7,491 bases of DNA from an uncultured Collinsella sp. (GCA_902490095.1 CABUCQ010000108.1:1-7491); one strand, 5' to 3'. Numbered from the stretch's first letter, positions 1 to 6,936 are shown. Translations and numbers: made by a program. The notes: generated by a model not told the origin, from the sequence alone.

Positions 1-2
1 TT

Positions 3-515
3 GTGCCCGGCTGCGTGCTGGCGCTCGCCGATCGCCTGCAGCTCGACGACGAGCAGGTCATGGACGCGCTCTACTGCGCAGCCGCCATCGGCCTCAACCT
101 CACCACAAGCGCCTGCGTCGCCGGCGCTGAGGGCGGCTGTCAGGCCGAGGTGGGAAGCGCCGCCGCCATGGCGGCCGCCGCGCTGGTGCAGATGCTCGGC
201 GGCACGCCCGAGCAGGCGCTCGACGCCAGTTCCATCGCGCTGAGTAACCTGCTGGGCCTCGTTTGTGACCCCGTCGGTGGCCTCGTGGAGGTGCCCTGCC
301 AAAACCGCAACGCCATCGGCGTGGCAGCGGCCTTTAGTTCGGCACAACTCGCCCTCGCAGGCATTAAGAGCTTGGTGCCGTTTGACCAGATGGCACATGT
401 CATGCTCTCGGTGGGCCACGCGTTGCCAGCCACGCTGCGCGAGACGGCAAAGGGCGGCATCGCGCAGGCTCCGGCCGCACTTTCGGCCTGTGCAAAATGC
501 GGCGTGTGCGGATAG
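3..515 (+). CDS. sdaA: L-serine ammonia-lyase (serine dehydratase), iron-sulfur type, alpha subunit/domain; 5' end outside window
   Basis: Deaminates L-serine to pyruvate and ammonia in the cytoplasm using an oxygen-labile [4Fe-4S] cluster instead of pyridoxal phosphate. Only the last ~170 residues are visible; the reading frame is open to the left edge, so the GTG at position 3 is not a start. Family motifs are clear: EGGCQAEVGSAAAM (visible residues 43-56), NLLGLVCDPVGGLVEVPCQNRNAIG (82-106, with Cys88 and Cys99), then PFDQM and LPATLRETAKGG near the end. Cys46, Cys88 and Cys99 lie in the conserved motifs and are the likely cluster ligands. The protein ends in a cysteine-rich tail, CAKCGVCG, whose penultimate residue is Cys. 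A strong intrinsic terminator follows 18 bases after the stop, so this gene ends its transcription unit. Whether the beta domain is fused upstream or is a separate gene cannot be seen. The family call is very secure. Confidence 0.95.
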   Translation: MPGCVLALADRLQLDDEQVMDALYCAAAIGLNLTTSACVAGAEGGCQAEVGSAAAMAAAALVQMLGGTPEQALDASSIALSNLLGLVCDPVGGLVEVPCQNRNAIGVAAAFSSAQLALAGIKSLVPFDQMAHVMLSVGHALPATLRETAKGGIAQAPAALSACAKCGVCG

Positions 516-533
516 CGACAAAGAACGACTCAA

Positions 534-560
534 AGGTGGGACAAATGTCCCACCTCTTTT
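534..560 (+). terminator. Intrinsic terminator after the serine dehydratase gene
   Basis: A perfect 8-base-pair stem, GGTGGGAC (535-542) and GTCCCACC (547-554), encloses an AAAT loop. An extra A534-T555 pair extends it, and the T-rich run TCTTTT (555-560) follows. It lies just after the sdaA stop and before the next promoter, as expected for a Rho-independent terminator. Confidence 0.9.
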
Positions 561-601
561 GAATGCCACCGTTTCCGTACCACAAACAGCAGGGCAATCG
601 C

Positions 602-607
602 TATAAT
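602..607 (+). promoter_or_regulatory. Probable -10 box for the L,D-transpeptidase gene
   Basis: A consensus TATAAT hexamer lies 42 bases after the terminator T-run and 58 bases before the preferred start codon at 665. No convincing TTGACA-like -35 box is seen 16-18 bases upstream, where the sequence is around ACCACA (579-584). Either the promoter has a weak -35 element or it needs an activator. The position in the only gap between a terminator and a gene supports the call. Confidence 0.55.
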
Positions 608-664
608 GCAAGCCCAGTAAAAACACGATGAACCGCAAGGCGAAAATCGAAGGATATGCATACG

Positions 665-2398
665 ATGTCGCAAAACGATCGAACTCAACTGATTCCCGAT
701 CCGCAGCAGCCGAGCAGGCACGCCGGCGGCGTTCAGTCGCCGCGTCCTATCGCGCCGAGCCACGGTCAGCAGCGTGGTGCGGCAAACGCTTCCCAACGCC
801 CGAACCAACAGCGACAGCAGCGTCAACAACGTCAGCAGCACCAGGCAAACGGCAATGCGCCCAAGCAGCCCCCCACGCACGCTCGAGGCGATCGCGGCCC
901 CGCGCGCAAGTCCGCCGGCAACAATAAGTCGGGCAAAAAGACGACGCTCTTTGTCGTCCTGGGTCTAATCGTCATTGTCTATATCGTAGGCGTCGTAGCA
1001 TTTTCGCAGGTAGCCTACCCCAACACCATCATCGCCGGCGTCGACGTCTCGTTCTCCAACGCTTCGTCTGCCGCCACCAAGGTCAACTCGGCATGGAAGC
1101 ACTATAAGCTCACCGTGACAGGCGATGACTTTAACTGGACCTATCAGCCCGAGTCCGATGAGCCCATCGTCGACGGTGAAGCTGCCGCAAAAGAGATTAT
1201 CAGCCACAACGAAGCCTTTGTATGGCCGGTCCGCCTTGTGGAATCCTTAAGCGGCAAGACCAAAACAACCGCTACCTCCAACGAAGTCGATCTTGATCAA
1301 GACGTCGACCTGTCCATGCTCTCCGACACCTTTGACCAAAAGAAGTTTGAGAAGGATCTGGGCGCCGCCATCGACGAGTTTAACGAGGGCCGTTCGGGCA
1401 CGTTCGAGGCAAATAGCTCCTATGACGAGCAGGCCGGCAAGTTTACCGTCGAGAAGGCGCGCTCCAACGAAAAACTCAACCGCGAGCATGTCATTAAATA
1501 TGCCGAGCTCGAGCTTGCCTCGCTGGCCGAGACCGTAGATCTTTCCAAGCTCGGCAACGATGCCTATGAGCCGCTCAATGGAACGCTGACCGATGATCAG
1601 ATTCAGGCCGCATGCGATGCCGCCAACAACTTCCTGGGCGTCAACGTGACCCTCAAGCTCAACGGCGAGGATGCTGGCAAGGTTGATGGCAGCTCCGTAT
1701 TGCAGTGGATCAGCTTTGCCGATCCGGCCAACCCAACGCTCGATACGACGCAGATCAGCAGCTGGGCAGCCGAGCTCGCTAACGGCTTTAATACCGTGGG
1801 CTCCACTCGCTGGTGGACGCGCGCCGATAGCAAGCAGTGCGCCGTCGAAGGCGGTGACTTTGGTTGGTCCATCGACAGCAGCTCGCTCGCCAAGCAGGTC
1901 GAGGACGCCATTAACAACAAGCAGACTGGCGAAATCGAGATCAAGTACTCCCAGAAGGCCGACACCTTTACCGCAAAGGGAGAGCCCGACTGGAAGGCGT
2001 ATATCGACGTCGACTTGTCCGAACAGCACGCGCGCTACTATGACGAGAGCGGAAATATCGTTTGGGAGGCCAACTTTATCTCGGGCAAGCCGGGCGAGGA
2101 CGCCACGCCCGAGGGCGTCTGGCAGATCAACAGCAACGACGGCGGCAGCACCCTGATCGGAGCCAAGGACCCCGAGACCGGCAAGCCCAAATACGAGAGT
2201 CCGGTGAGCTACTGGATGCCGTTTGAGGGCAACATGATCGGCTTCCATGATGCCACCTGGCAAAACGACAAGAGCTTCGATAACGCCGAGTCGTACAAAT
2301 GGTGCGGCAGCCACGGCTGCATCAACCTGCGCCTGGCAGACGCCAAGGCACTTCACGACTGCATCAAAGTCGGCCTGTGTGTGGTTGTCCACTCGTAG
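665..2398 (+). CDS. Membrane-anchored L,D-transpeptidase with PG-binding and YkuD domains
   Basis: Likely cross-links peptidoglycan by forming 3-3 peptide bridges outside the membrane, or attaches other molecules to peptide stems. The protein is 577 residues from the ATG at 665. That start fits GAAGGA at 649-654 with a 10-base gap; the in-frame ATG at 656 would leave one base. Order of parts: a cytoplasmic tail of ~90 residues rich in Gln, Arg, Pro and Ala with three RQQ repeats; a single membrane helix at about 95-116 (TLFVVLGLIVIVYIVGVVAF); a long extracellular region resembling the PG_binding_4 domain; and a C-terminal YkuD domain from about residue 445. The catalytic signature is complete: His528 in GFHDATW and SHGCINLR with His550 and the nucleophile Cys552. 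The protein ends soon after, as is usual for the family. It is preceded by its own -10 box and appears monocistronic. Domain assignment is secure; the exact cross-link is inferred. Confidence 0.92.
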   Translation: MSQNDRTQLIPDPQQPSRHAGGVQSPRPIAPSHGQQRGAANASQRPNQQRQQRQQRQQHQANGNAPKQPPTHARGDRGPARKSAGNNKSGKKTTLFVVLGLIVIVYIVGVVAFSQVAYPNTIIAGVDVSFSNASSAATKVNSAWKHYKLTVTGDDFNWTYQPESDEPIVDGEAAAKEIISHNEAFVWPVRLVESLSGKTKTTATSNEVDLDQDVDLSMLSDTFDQKKFEKDLGAAIDEFNEGRSGTFEANSSYDEQAGKFTVEKARSNEKLNREHVIKYAELELASLAETVDLSKLGNDAYEPLNGTLTDDQIQAACDAANNFLGVNVTLKLNGEDAGKVDGSSVLQWISFADPANPTLDTTQISSWAAELANGFNTVGSTRWWTRADSKQCAVEGGDFGWSIDSSSLAKQVEDAINNKQTGEIEIKYSQKADTFTAKGEPDWKAYIDVDLSEQHARYYDESGNIVWEANFISGKPGEDATPEGVWQINSNDGGSTLIGAKDPETGKPKYESPVSYWMPFEGNMIGFHDATWQNDKSFDNAESYKWCGSHGCINLRLADAKALHDCIKVGLCVVVHS

Positions 2399-2466
2399 TG
2401 CAACGCGCACATTCATACAACGTGGAACCGCTGCGACCAATCTAACAGTTCCGAAAGAAACCGTCT

Positions 2467-2496
2467 TATGCGCCCGCCTCAACCGGTGGGCGCATA
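2467..2496 (+). terminator. Strong hairpin between transpeptidase and exporter operon; possible terminator or leader structure
   Basis: TATGCGCCC (2467-2475) pairs perfectly with GGGCGCATA (2488-2496). The stem continues inward through a G-T wobble (2476/2487) and two C-G pairs, giving about 12 pairs around the 6-base loop TCAACC (2479-2484). It is followed by TACTTATC rather than a run of T, so termination may be weak or Rho-assisted. It lies 69 bases after the transpeptidase stop and 35 bases before the adaptor start. It could therefore end the first transcript, attenuate read-through, or sit in the adaptor leader. TATACT (2495-2500) overlaps its right edge and resembles a -10 box, but no -35 box is evident at the right distance. 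Confidence 0.5.
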
Positions 2497-2518
2497 TACT
2501 TATCGAGGTACTTTCTAT

Positions 2519-2525
2519 AAAGGAG
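2519..2525 (+). promoter_or_regulatory. Ribosome binding site deciding the adaptor start
   Basis: AAAGGAG lies 5 bases before the ATG at 2531. It rules against the earlier in-frame ATG at 2468, which lies inside the stem of the upstream hairpin and would add 21 residues (MRPPQPVGAYTY...) of no recognisable type. Confidence 0.85.
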
Positions 2526-2530
2526 ACGCT

Positions 2531-3967
2531 ATGCCGAATGTCCCCACGACCACCCCGGGCCCGGATGATACCGAGCACACGCTCGAAGATGTCACCGAAA
2601 CGATTCCTCTGATTACAAACGTACATGCCGATAAGCAGAGCGGACGCGCGAACGATGCGACCGAGATTTCCGATGAAGAGGCATATGCCAAGCTCAAGGC
2701 AAAACGTGCCGAACGTCGACGCAAAAAGCTCATCCGACGCGGCATTGCGGCCGGCGTCGTGGCCGCCATTGTGCTCATCGCCGTTGTCGTGACCCTGGTT
2801 ATCAATGCGCAGCCACAGGGCACTAGCGGGCCTGTGACCGACATGGTGACCGAGGGCACGTTTACCACAACGGTCGAGGCGAAAGGCCAGCTCAAACCAA
2901 TTTCGTCCTCAGTGGTCTCCCCTTCTGTCGACGGCACGGTCGATTCGATCAACGTGCAGGCGGGCCAATCCGTCAACGAGGGCGACGTGCTTATGACCAT
3001 TAAAAACGACGAGCTCGATCGCAACGTTGCCGAGGCACAGCGTGCAGTTGCTGCCGCTCAAGAAGACCTCGCTAATGCGAAGAAAGCCGCAGCTGCCGCT
3101 CAGGCCACCCCAACGACGGACGTCGATGGAGCTTCCGCAGCGGCTGGCGTCTCCGACGCATCAGCGGACACGAACGCCGTATCGGCCGCGCAGCGCAGCC
3201 TCGCTTCGGCCCAGGCAAACCTCGATCAGGCGAACGCCAAGGCCGCCAGCCGTACGGTCACGGCCCCGAGCTCGGGCAGCATCGTGGAGCTCAACGCCAA
3301 GGTGGGCGCCACGGTAACAGGCGGCATGATTATGGGCGAAAGTGATACGAGCGGTGGCAAGCAGTGCATGCAGATCGCCGACCTATCCAAGATGAAGGTG
3401 ACCGTACAGGTGGGAGAAAAGGACATCGCCAAGATCGCCGTTGGGCAGAGCGCCAACGTCACGTATCCCGCGTTTCCCGATATCGTGAGCCAGGGCACCG
3501 TCACGGCTATCGCGTCGGTGGCAAACTCCGACGCCGCTAACGGTGGCGGCGGCAGCGTAACCTTTAACGTCGACATCCTCATCGAGGCGCCCGACGCGCG
3601 CCTGAAGCCGGGCATGACGGCCGAGGTCTCGGTGGTGACCGAGCAGCTCGACGACGTGGTGATGGTGCCGACGATGGCGCTCATGACCGAAGACGGCGAA
3701 CACTATTACGTCAACGTGGCAACCGATGACGAGGGCAAACAGACCCGCCGCGTGAAAGTGACCGTCGTGACGCAAAACGACAACGAAGCCGTAGTCGGCA
3801 AGACACAGGTCAAGCGCGACGACCAGGGCAACGAGATCAACCCTAACGTGCCGATTACCAAGCTGCGCGATGGCGACACCCTCGTCATGGACACCGGAGC
3901 GGACGCAACGGCTGACGGCGGCTACAGCACGGATTCGGGCAGCATGTCTGACGACGAGGGCATGTAA
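2531..3967 (+). CDS. HlyD/MacA-like membrane-fusion (adaptor) protein of an ABC exporter
   Basis: Extracytoplasmic adaptor of an ABC export complex, comparable to MacA or, in Gram-positive bacteria, YknX. It is 478 residues from the ATG at 2531, which has an ideal AAAGGAG site (2519-2525) with a 5-base gap. Order of parts: an unusually long cytoplasmic tail, acidic and Thr-rich then basic (ending about residue 70); one membrane helix at 72-91; the first half of a lipoyl-like domain with SPSVDGTVDSINVQAGQSV from residue 130; a coiled-coil hairpin with helices at about 160-192 and 215-240, separated by an Ala/Ser/Thr-rich linker; the second lipoyl half (TVTAPSSGSIVELNAKVGA, from 242); then a beta-barrel and membrane-proximal domain with LKPGMTAEVSVV. 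The C-terminal tail is rich in Gly, Ser and Asp. Its stop overlaps the ATPase start by one base (TAATG). The family is secure; the substrate is unknown. Confidence 0.9.
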   Translation: MPNVPTTTPGPDDTEHTLEDVTETIPLITNVHADKQSGRANDATEISDEEAYAKLKAKRAERRRKKLIRRGIAAGVVAAIVLIAVVVTLVINAQPQGTSGPVTDMVTEGTFTTTVEAKGQLKPISSSVVSPSVDGTVDSINVQAGQSVNEGDVLMTIKNDELDRNVAEAQRAVAAAQEDLANAKKAAAAAQATPTTDVDGASAAAGVSDASADTNAVSAAQRSLASAQANLDQANAKAASRTVTAPSSGSIVELNAKVGATVTGGMIMGESDTSGGKQCMQIADLSKMKVTVQVGEKDIAKIAVGQSANVTYPAFPDIVSQGTVTAIASVANSDAANGGGGSVTFNVDILIEAPDARLKPGMTAEVSVVTEQLDDVVMVPTMALMTEDGEHYYVNVATDDEGKQTRRVKVTVVTQNDNEAVVGKTQVKRDDQGNEINPNVPITKLRDGDTLVMDTGADATADGGYSTDSGSMSDDEGM

Positions 3968-4740
3968 TGCGTCCCGTTATCGACATCCGCAACGTGCACC
4001 GCATCTTTGAAAGCGAGGCAAGTTGCGCCCACATCCTGCATAACGTGAGACTGGCGGTAGATCCCGGCGAGTTCGTCGCCATTACTGGCCCCTCGGGCTC
4101 GGGCAAATCAACCCTCATGAACATCCTAGGCTGCCTGGATAAGCCGACGGCGGGCGACTACCACCTGCAAGGGCTCAACGTGGCCGAGCTCGATGATGAC
4201 GAGCTCACCGAAGTCCGCGCCCTGAGCATTGGCTTTGTCTTTCAGAGCTTCAACCTGCTGCCGCGCCTGTCGGTTATCGAAAACGTGATGCTGCCGCTGG
4301 CCTACACCAATGTGCCCCGTAGCCAGCGCGAGATGCGCGCCGTGCACGCGCTGCAGGCTGTCACGCTGCCCGTCGACCACTGGGACCACCGCATATCCGA
4401 GCTCTCGGGCGGCCAGATGCAGCGCGTCGCAATCGCGCGCGCCCTCGTCAATGATCCGCCCATCATTCTGGCTGACGAGCCGACGGGAAACCTGGACTCC
4501 GCTACCGGAGCGCTTGTGATGGAGACCTTCCATAAGCTCCAGAAGCGCGGCAAAACCATCGTGCTTATCACACACGACCCCGGCATCGCCGCCGAGGCCG
4601 ACCGTGCCGTGACCATCCGCGACGGTCGCATTCACGACGGCGCGTATATTCCACATGCACCGCGGACCCTGCGCAGCGCTGTAGATAGCCTGCCCATGAT
4701 TTCCGCCTCCGCCAACCCGCCGAAAGGAGTGGTGGCATGA
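3967..4740 (+). CDS. ABC exporter ATP-binding protein, MacB/LolD/YknY type
   Basis: Cytoplasmic ATPase that powers the adaptor-permease exporter encoded on either side. The 257-residue protein has every nucleotide-binding element: Walker A GPSGSGKST (41-49), Q-loop Gln93 in FVFQSFNLLPRLSVIENVMLP, signature LSGGQMQR (146-153), Walker B IILADEP (166-172), D-loop NLDS (175-178) and switch His203 (LITHD). The SFNLLPRL and GNLDSATG segments are typical of the MacB/LolD/FtsE-like group that works with FtsX-type permeases. A tail of roughly 35 residues follows the core. The start overlaps the adaptor stop by one base, with a modest GAGGG (3956-3960) upstream, and the stop overlaps the permease start by 4 bases. 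Both overlaps imply translational coupling and equal production of the subunits. Confidence 0.95.
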   Translation: MRPVIDIRNVHRIFESEASCAHILHNVRLAVDPGEFVAITGPSGSGKSTLMNILGCLDKPTAGDYHLQGLNVAELDDDELTEVRALSIGFVFQSFNLLPRLSVIENVMLPLAYTNVPRSQREMRAVHALQAVTLPVDHWDHRISELSGGQMQRVAIARALVNDPPIILADEPTGNLDSATGALVMETFHKLQKRGKTIVLITHDPGIAAEADRAVTIRDGRIHDGAYIPHAPRTLRSAVDSLPMISASANPPKGVVA

Positions 4741-5951
4741 GCGCCCGCGATCTCATCCAGGAAGCCCTTCACTCGCTCGAAGCTAACAAGGGGCGCAGCC
4801 TGCTCACCATCCTGGGCATTGTCATCGGCATCGCCTCGGTTATCGCCATGACTTCGCTCATCGGCGGCATCCAAAACAGCCTGGTCAACAGTCTGGGCCT
4901 CAATGCGGCACGCATGGTGCAAATCTATTCGTCGCAAGAACTCACCGAGTCGGACATCGAGAAGCTTCAAAAACTGGTGCCGCAGATTGAGCAGATCGGC
5001 ATTGTCGACAGCGCGTATACCGAGTACAAGACCGGCGATAAAAGCTATACCGTCATGGCACAGGGTGTCGATAGCAACATGCTCGACGCCGTGGGGGCCA
5101 GCAAGCTCGTTGCGGGGCGCACCTATTCCCAGGCCGAATCCCAATCAGGCTCGCGCGTGGCGCTCATCAGCCGCGGCGGCGCCGATCAGCTTTACGGCAA
5201 CGAACAGGACGCGGTAGGCAAGACTATTAAGGTCTCCAACGGCGAGGTACAGATTGTCGGCGTTATCGACGGCGGCAGCGACTCCATGGGCTCGCTCACG
5301 CTGTATATGCCACGCGAAACCATCTCCGGGCTGTTTGGCGACGAGAATCCTTCATTCCCCAGCGTGACGGCACTTGCCGCCGAGGGCACGGACATGGATG
5401 AACTCTGCAAGACCATCGAGTCCAAGGTGCGCGCGATGAAGGGCATCGCGGAGGATGATGAGTACGACAGCGTATCGGCGACCTCCATGAAAAGCGCCAT
5501 CGATGCGCTCAACTCCTTTATGGGCGCGTTCTCGCTCATCATGGGTGCTGTCGCCAGCATCTCGCTGCTTGTCGGCGGTATCGGCATTATGAACATGATG
5601 CTCACCAACGTGACTGAGCGCATCCGCGAGATCGGCATCCGCCGCGCTCTGGGCGCCAGTCGTCGCGATATCACCGCCCAGTTTTTGGCCGAGTCCTCGG
5701 CGCTGTGCGTCACCGGCGGACTGTTGGGTGTCCTGATTGGCTATCTGCTGGCATGGGGCCTCGCGATGTTTGCCTCCGGATCTGGGATTCTTGGCGAGCT
5801 CGGAGCCAGCGGGCAAATCATACCGAGCTTTTCAATCGCCACGGTGCTGCTGGCCTTCGCCGTCTCCGTCGGCATCGGCGTAATCTTTGGCTTCTACCCC
5901 GCTCGCCGTGCAGCAAAGCTCGACCCGGTGGAATGCCTACGCTACCAGTAA
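4737..5951 (+). CDS. ABC exporter permease, MacB/FtsX family (YknZ-like)
   Basis: Membrane subunit of the exporter. The 404-residue protein starts at the ATG that overlaps the ATPase stop (ATGA); AAAGGAG at 4723-4729 lies 7 bases before it. Membrane helix 1 is at about 21-43 (LLTILGIVIGIASVI), followed by a large extracytoplasmic MacB periplasmic-core-like domain (about 45-260). The FtsX domain holds three more helices at about 265-289, 321-345 and 366-386. Conserved family segments are GGIGIMNMML, ERIREIGIRRALGA (294-307) and the ending YPARRAAKLDPVECLRYQ. Four helices with one large loop after the first is the standard MacB permease layout. Unlike proteobacterial MacB, the ATPase is a separate protein, as in the three-gene Ykn-type systems of Gram-positives. 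Substrates of related systems include peptides and antimicrobials; none can be assigned here. It is the last gene of its operon. Confidence 0.94.
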   Translation: MSARDLIQEALHSLEANKGRSLLTILGIVIGIASVIAMTSLIGGIQNSLVNSLGLNAARMVQIYSSQELTESDIEKLQKLVPQIEQIGIVDSAYTEYKTGDKSYTVMAQGVDSNMLDAVGASKLVAGRTYSQAESQSGSRVALISRGGADQLYGNEQDAVGKTIKVSNGEVQIVGVIDGGSDSMGSLTLYMPRETISGLFGDENPSFPSVTALAAEGTDMDELCKTIESKVRAMKGIAEDDEYDSVSATSMKSAIDALNSFMGAFSLIMGAVASISLLVGGIGIMNMMLTNVTERIREIGIRRALGASRRDITAQFLAESSALCVTGGLLGVLIGYLLAWGLAMFASGSGILGELGASGQIIPSFSIATVLLAFAVSVGIGVIFGFYPARRAAKLDPVECLRYQ

Positions 5952-5959
5952 GCCACCAC

Positions 5960-6036
5960 CAACAAGTTGCGGTGAATTAGGGACTGAATATGCTATTTAG
6001 CAGCAAAAACAGACGCTATTTCACCGCAACTTATTG
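5960..6036. repeat. Palindromic element: 17-base inverted repeat with nested small palindrome
   Basis: CAACAAGTTGCGGTGAA (5960-5976) and TTCACCGCAACTTATTG (6020-6036) are inverted repeats matching at 16 of 17 positions, with 13 consecutive perfect pairs. The 43-base spacer contains the small palindrome TGCTA-TT-TAGCA (5991-6002) and repeats GCTATTT directly (5992-5998 and 6015-6021). No flanking target duplication is visible. It sits in the convergent gap after the permease stop and could fold in transcripts of either strand, but no T-run follows it, so a simple intrinsic terminator is not supported. The form suits a dispersed intergenic repeat or small non-autonomous element; copy number elsewhere cannot be judged here. 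Confidence 0.65.
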
Positions 6037-6149
6037 AAGGGCTGCTTGCGCCAGTTCCGTGCGTCGTCCTCGAGCGATTGGCGGATGACAGGCTTGTACG
6101 GGTCGAGCTTGCTCGGGGCGCTCCTCCTCGCAGGCGGGAGGGCACGCAT
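6021..6149 (-). pseudogene. Fragment resembling IS21-family IstA transposase
   Basis: Read on the minus strand, 6119 to about 6042 encodes APSKLDPYKPVIRQSLEDD followed by ARNWRKQ. This resembles from memory the segment after the helix-turn-helix of IS21-family IstA transposases, which commonly reads like SKLDPYKPYI...LEED...RKQRHTA. The resemblance stops after RKQ, and the frame then runs into the inverted repeat, which supplies a TGA at 6021-6023. The open frame from an ATG at 6149 is only 42 residues, while full IstA proteins are several hundred, and the ten residues before the match look unrelated. I read it as a decayed remnant with both ends lost, not a working gene. No IS ends or istB are visible. 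Chance similarity over about 26 residues is possible. Confidence 0.55.
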
Positions 6150-6162
6150 GCGCGGCGAGCGC

Positions 6163-6936
6163 CTAGCGCGCGAACTCCCGTAAGAGCGCGTCTTCCACTT
6201 CCCTAAGCGAAAGGGCCCCGCCTCCCTCGGCGGGACGGGCGACCACGATACAGCGCGCTCCCACGTCGCGCGCGGAGGCGATCTTCTCGGCCGTGCCGCC
6301 TACGGTTCCCGAGTCCTTGGTCACAAGCCACTGGGCGCCCACCTGCCGAAGCATCGCCTCGTTGAGCTCGCGGGTGAAGGGCCCCTGCATGCCGATGACG
6401 TGCGACGGCGAAAACCCCGCGTCGATGCACTTCGTTATAGCACCGGGCAGCGGGAGCACACGCACGAAGAAGCGCTCCGCGAAATCGGCGACGCGCGTGT
6501 AGGGAGCAAGCTCCTTGCTCCCCGTCGTGAGAAGCGCGCGACCCGGGTTCTCGGAGAGAAAGCGCGCCGCGCAGGCGATCGACGTGACCGAGACGACGCC
6601 TTTGGGCAGCGCCTCGACCGGGCGCGCAAGGCGCAGGCATCGTGCACCCACGGCGAGCGAAGCGGCCCGGATGTTGCCGCTTGCGAGCGTAGCAAAGGGA
6701 TGCGTGGCGTCGACGACGATGCGCGCGCCGGAAAGCTCGCGCTCCATGTCGGCCTTGTCGAGCCTGCCCGCATGCACCTCGATGCCCGGAAGCTCGCCCA
6801 AAAGCTCACCTCCGTACTCGGTTGCCGCGTAGGCACGGGCTGGGATGCCCGCCCCGCTCGCCCATTCGCACAGAAGGCGGCCCTCGGTGGTGCCGGCGAA
6901 GATGCGCAGCGCCGGCGCGGATGCGGGGGCCGTCAC
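6163..6936 (-). CDS. cbiJ: Precorrin-6A / cobalt-precorrin-6A reductase
   Basis: Reduces the macrocycle of (cobalt-)precorrin-6A to 6B with a nicotinamide cofactor in cobalamin corrin-ring synthesis. The chosen GTG start at 6936 overlaps the upstream methylmutase stop by 4 bases (GTGA) and gives 257 residues, the usual family length. Motifs in order: LRIFAGTTEGR (10-20, nucleotide-binding region), VVDATHPFA (74-82), LLTTGSKEL in the middle, IGMQGPFTRELNEAML (181-196), and LVTKDSGTVGGTAEKIASA (204-222). The open frame extends upstream of the GTG inside the neighbouring gene, but that stretch is Arg-rich and lacks family similarity. An anaerobic host would use the CbiJ form and an aerobic one CobK; these cannot be told apart here. 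Base composition is visibly richer in G and C than in the plus-strand genes. No T-tailed terminator follows the stop. Confidence 0.93.
   Translation of the reverse strand: MTAPASAPALRIFAGTTEGRLLCEWASGAGIPARAYAATEYGGELLGELPGIEVHAGRLDKADMERELSGARIVVDATHPFATLASGNIRAASLAVGARCLRLARPVEALPKGVVSVTSIACAARFLSENPGRALLTTGSKELAPYTRVADFAERFFVRVLPLPGAITKCIDAGFSPSHVIGMQGPFTRELNEAMLRQVGAQWLVTKDSGTVGGTAEKIASARDVGARCIVVARPAEGGGALSLREVEDALLREFAR

Larger units (their letters stand above)
5952..6162. other. Convergent intergenic region without an intact gene
   Basis: This 211-base gap separates the exporter operon from the minus-strand cobalamin genes. It holds the inverted-repeat element and the IstA-like fragment, which overlap by 16 bases. 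The remaining piece, about 6120-6162, is very GC-rich with short imperfect inverted stretches (for example CTCCTCCTCGCAGGCGGGAG) but no T-run, so no clear terminator is seen for either operon. The base composition changes across this gap. Confidence 0.7.

Noticed and set aside
559..564. TTGAAT as a -35 box for the TATAAT at 602
   Set aside because: The gap is 37 bases, about twice the usual 17, and TTGAAT overlaps the end of the terminator T-run.
656..664. ATG at 656 as start of the transpeptidase
   Set aside because: The GAAGGA site ends at 654, one base before this ATG, which is too close. The ATG at 665 has a workable 10-base gap. The difference is three residues only.
2468..2530. ATG at 2468 as start of the adaptor
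   Set aside because: It lies within the hairpin stem and has no ribosome binding site, whereas the ATG at 2531 has an ideal AAAGGAG.
1247..2626. Long (459-residue) open frame on the minus strand
   Set aside because: It lies antisense to the transpeptidase, which has complete catalytic motifs, a membrane helix and a plausible start. The antisense translation shows no recognisable domain, and long open frames on the opposite strand are common at this base composition.
5960..6036. Inverted repeat as an ordinary intrinsic terminator
   Set aside because: The spacer is 43 bases and neither side has a T-run after the second arm, so the standard terminator form is not met.
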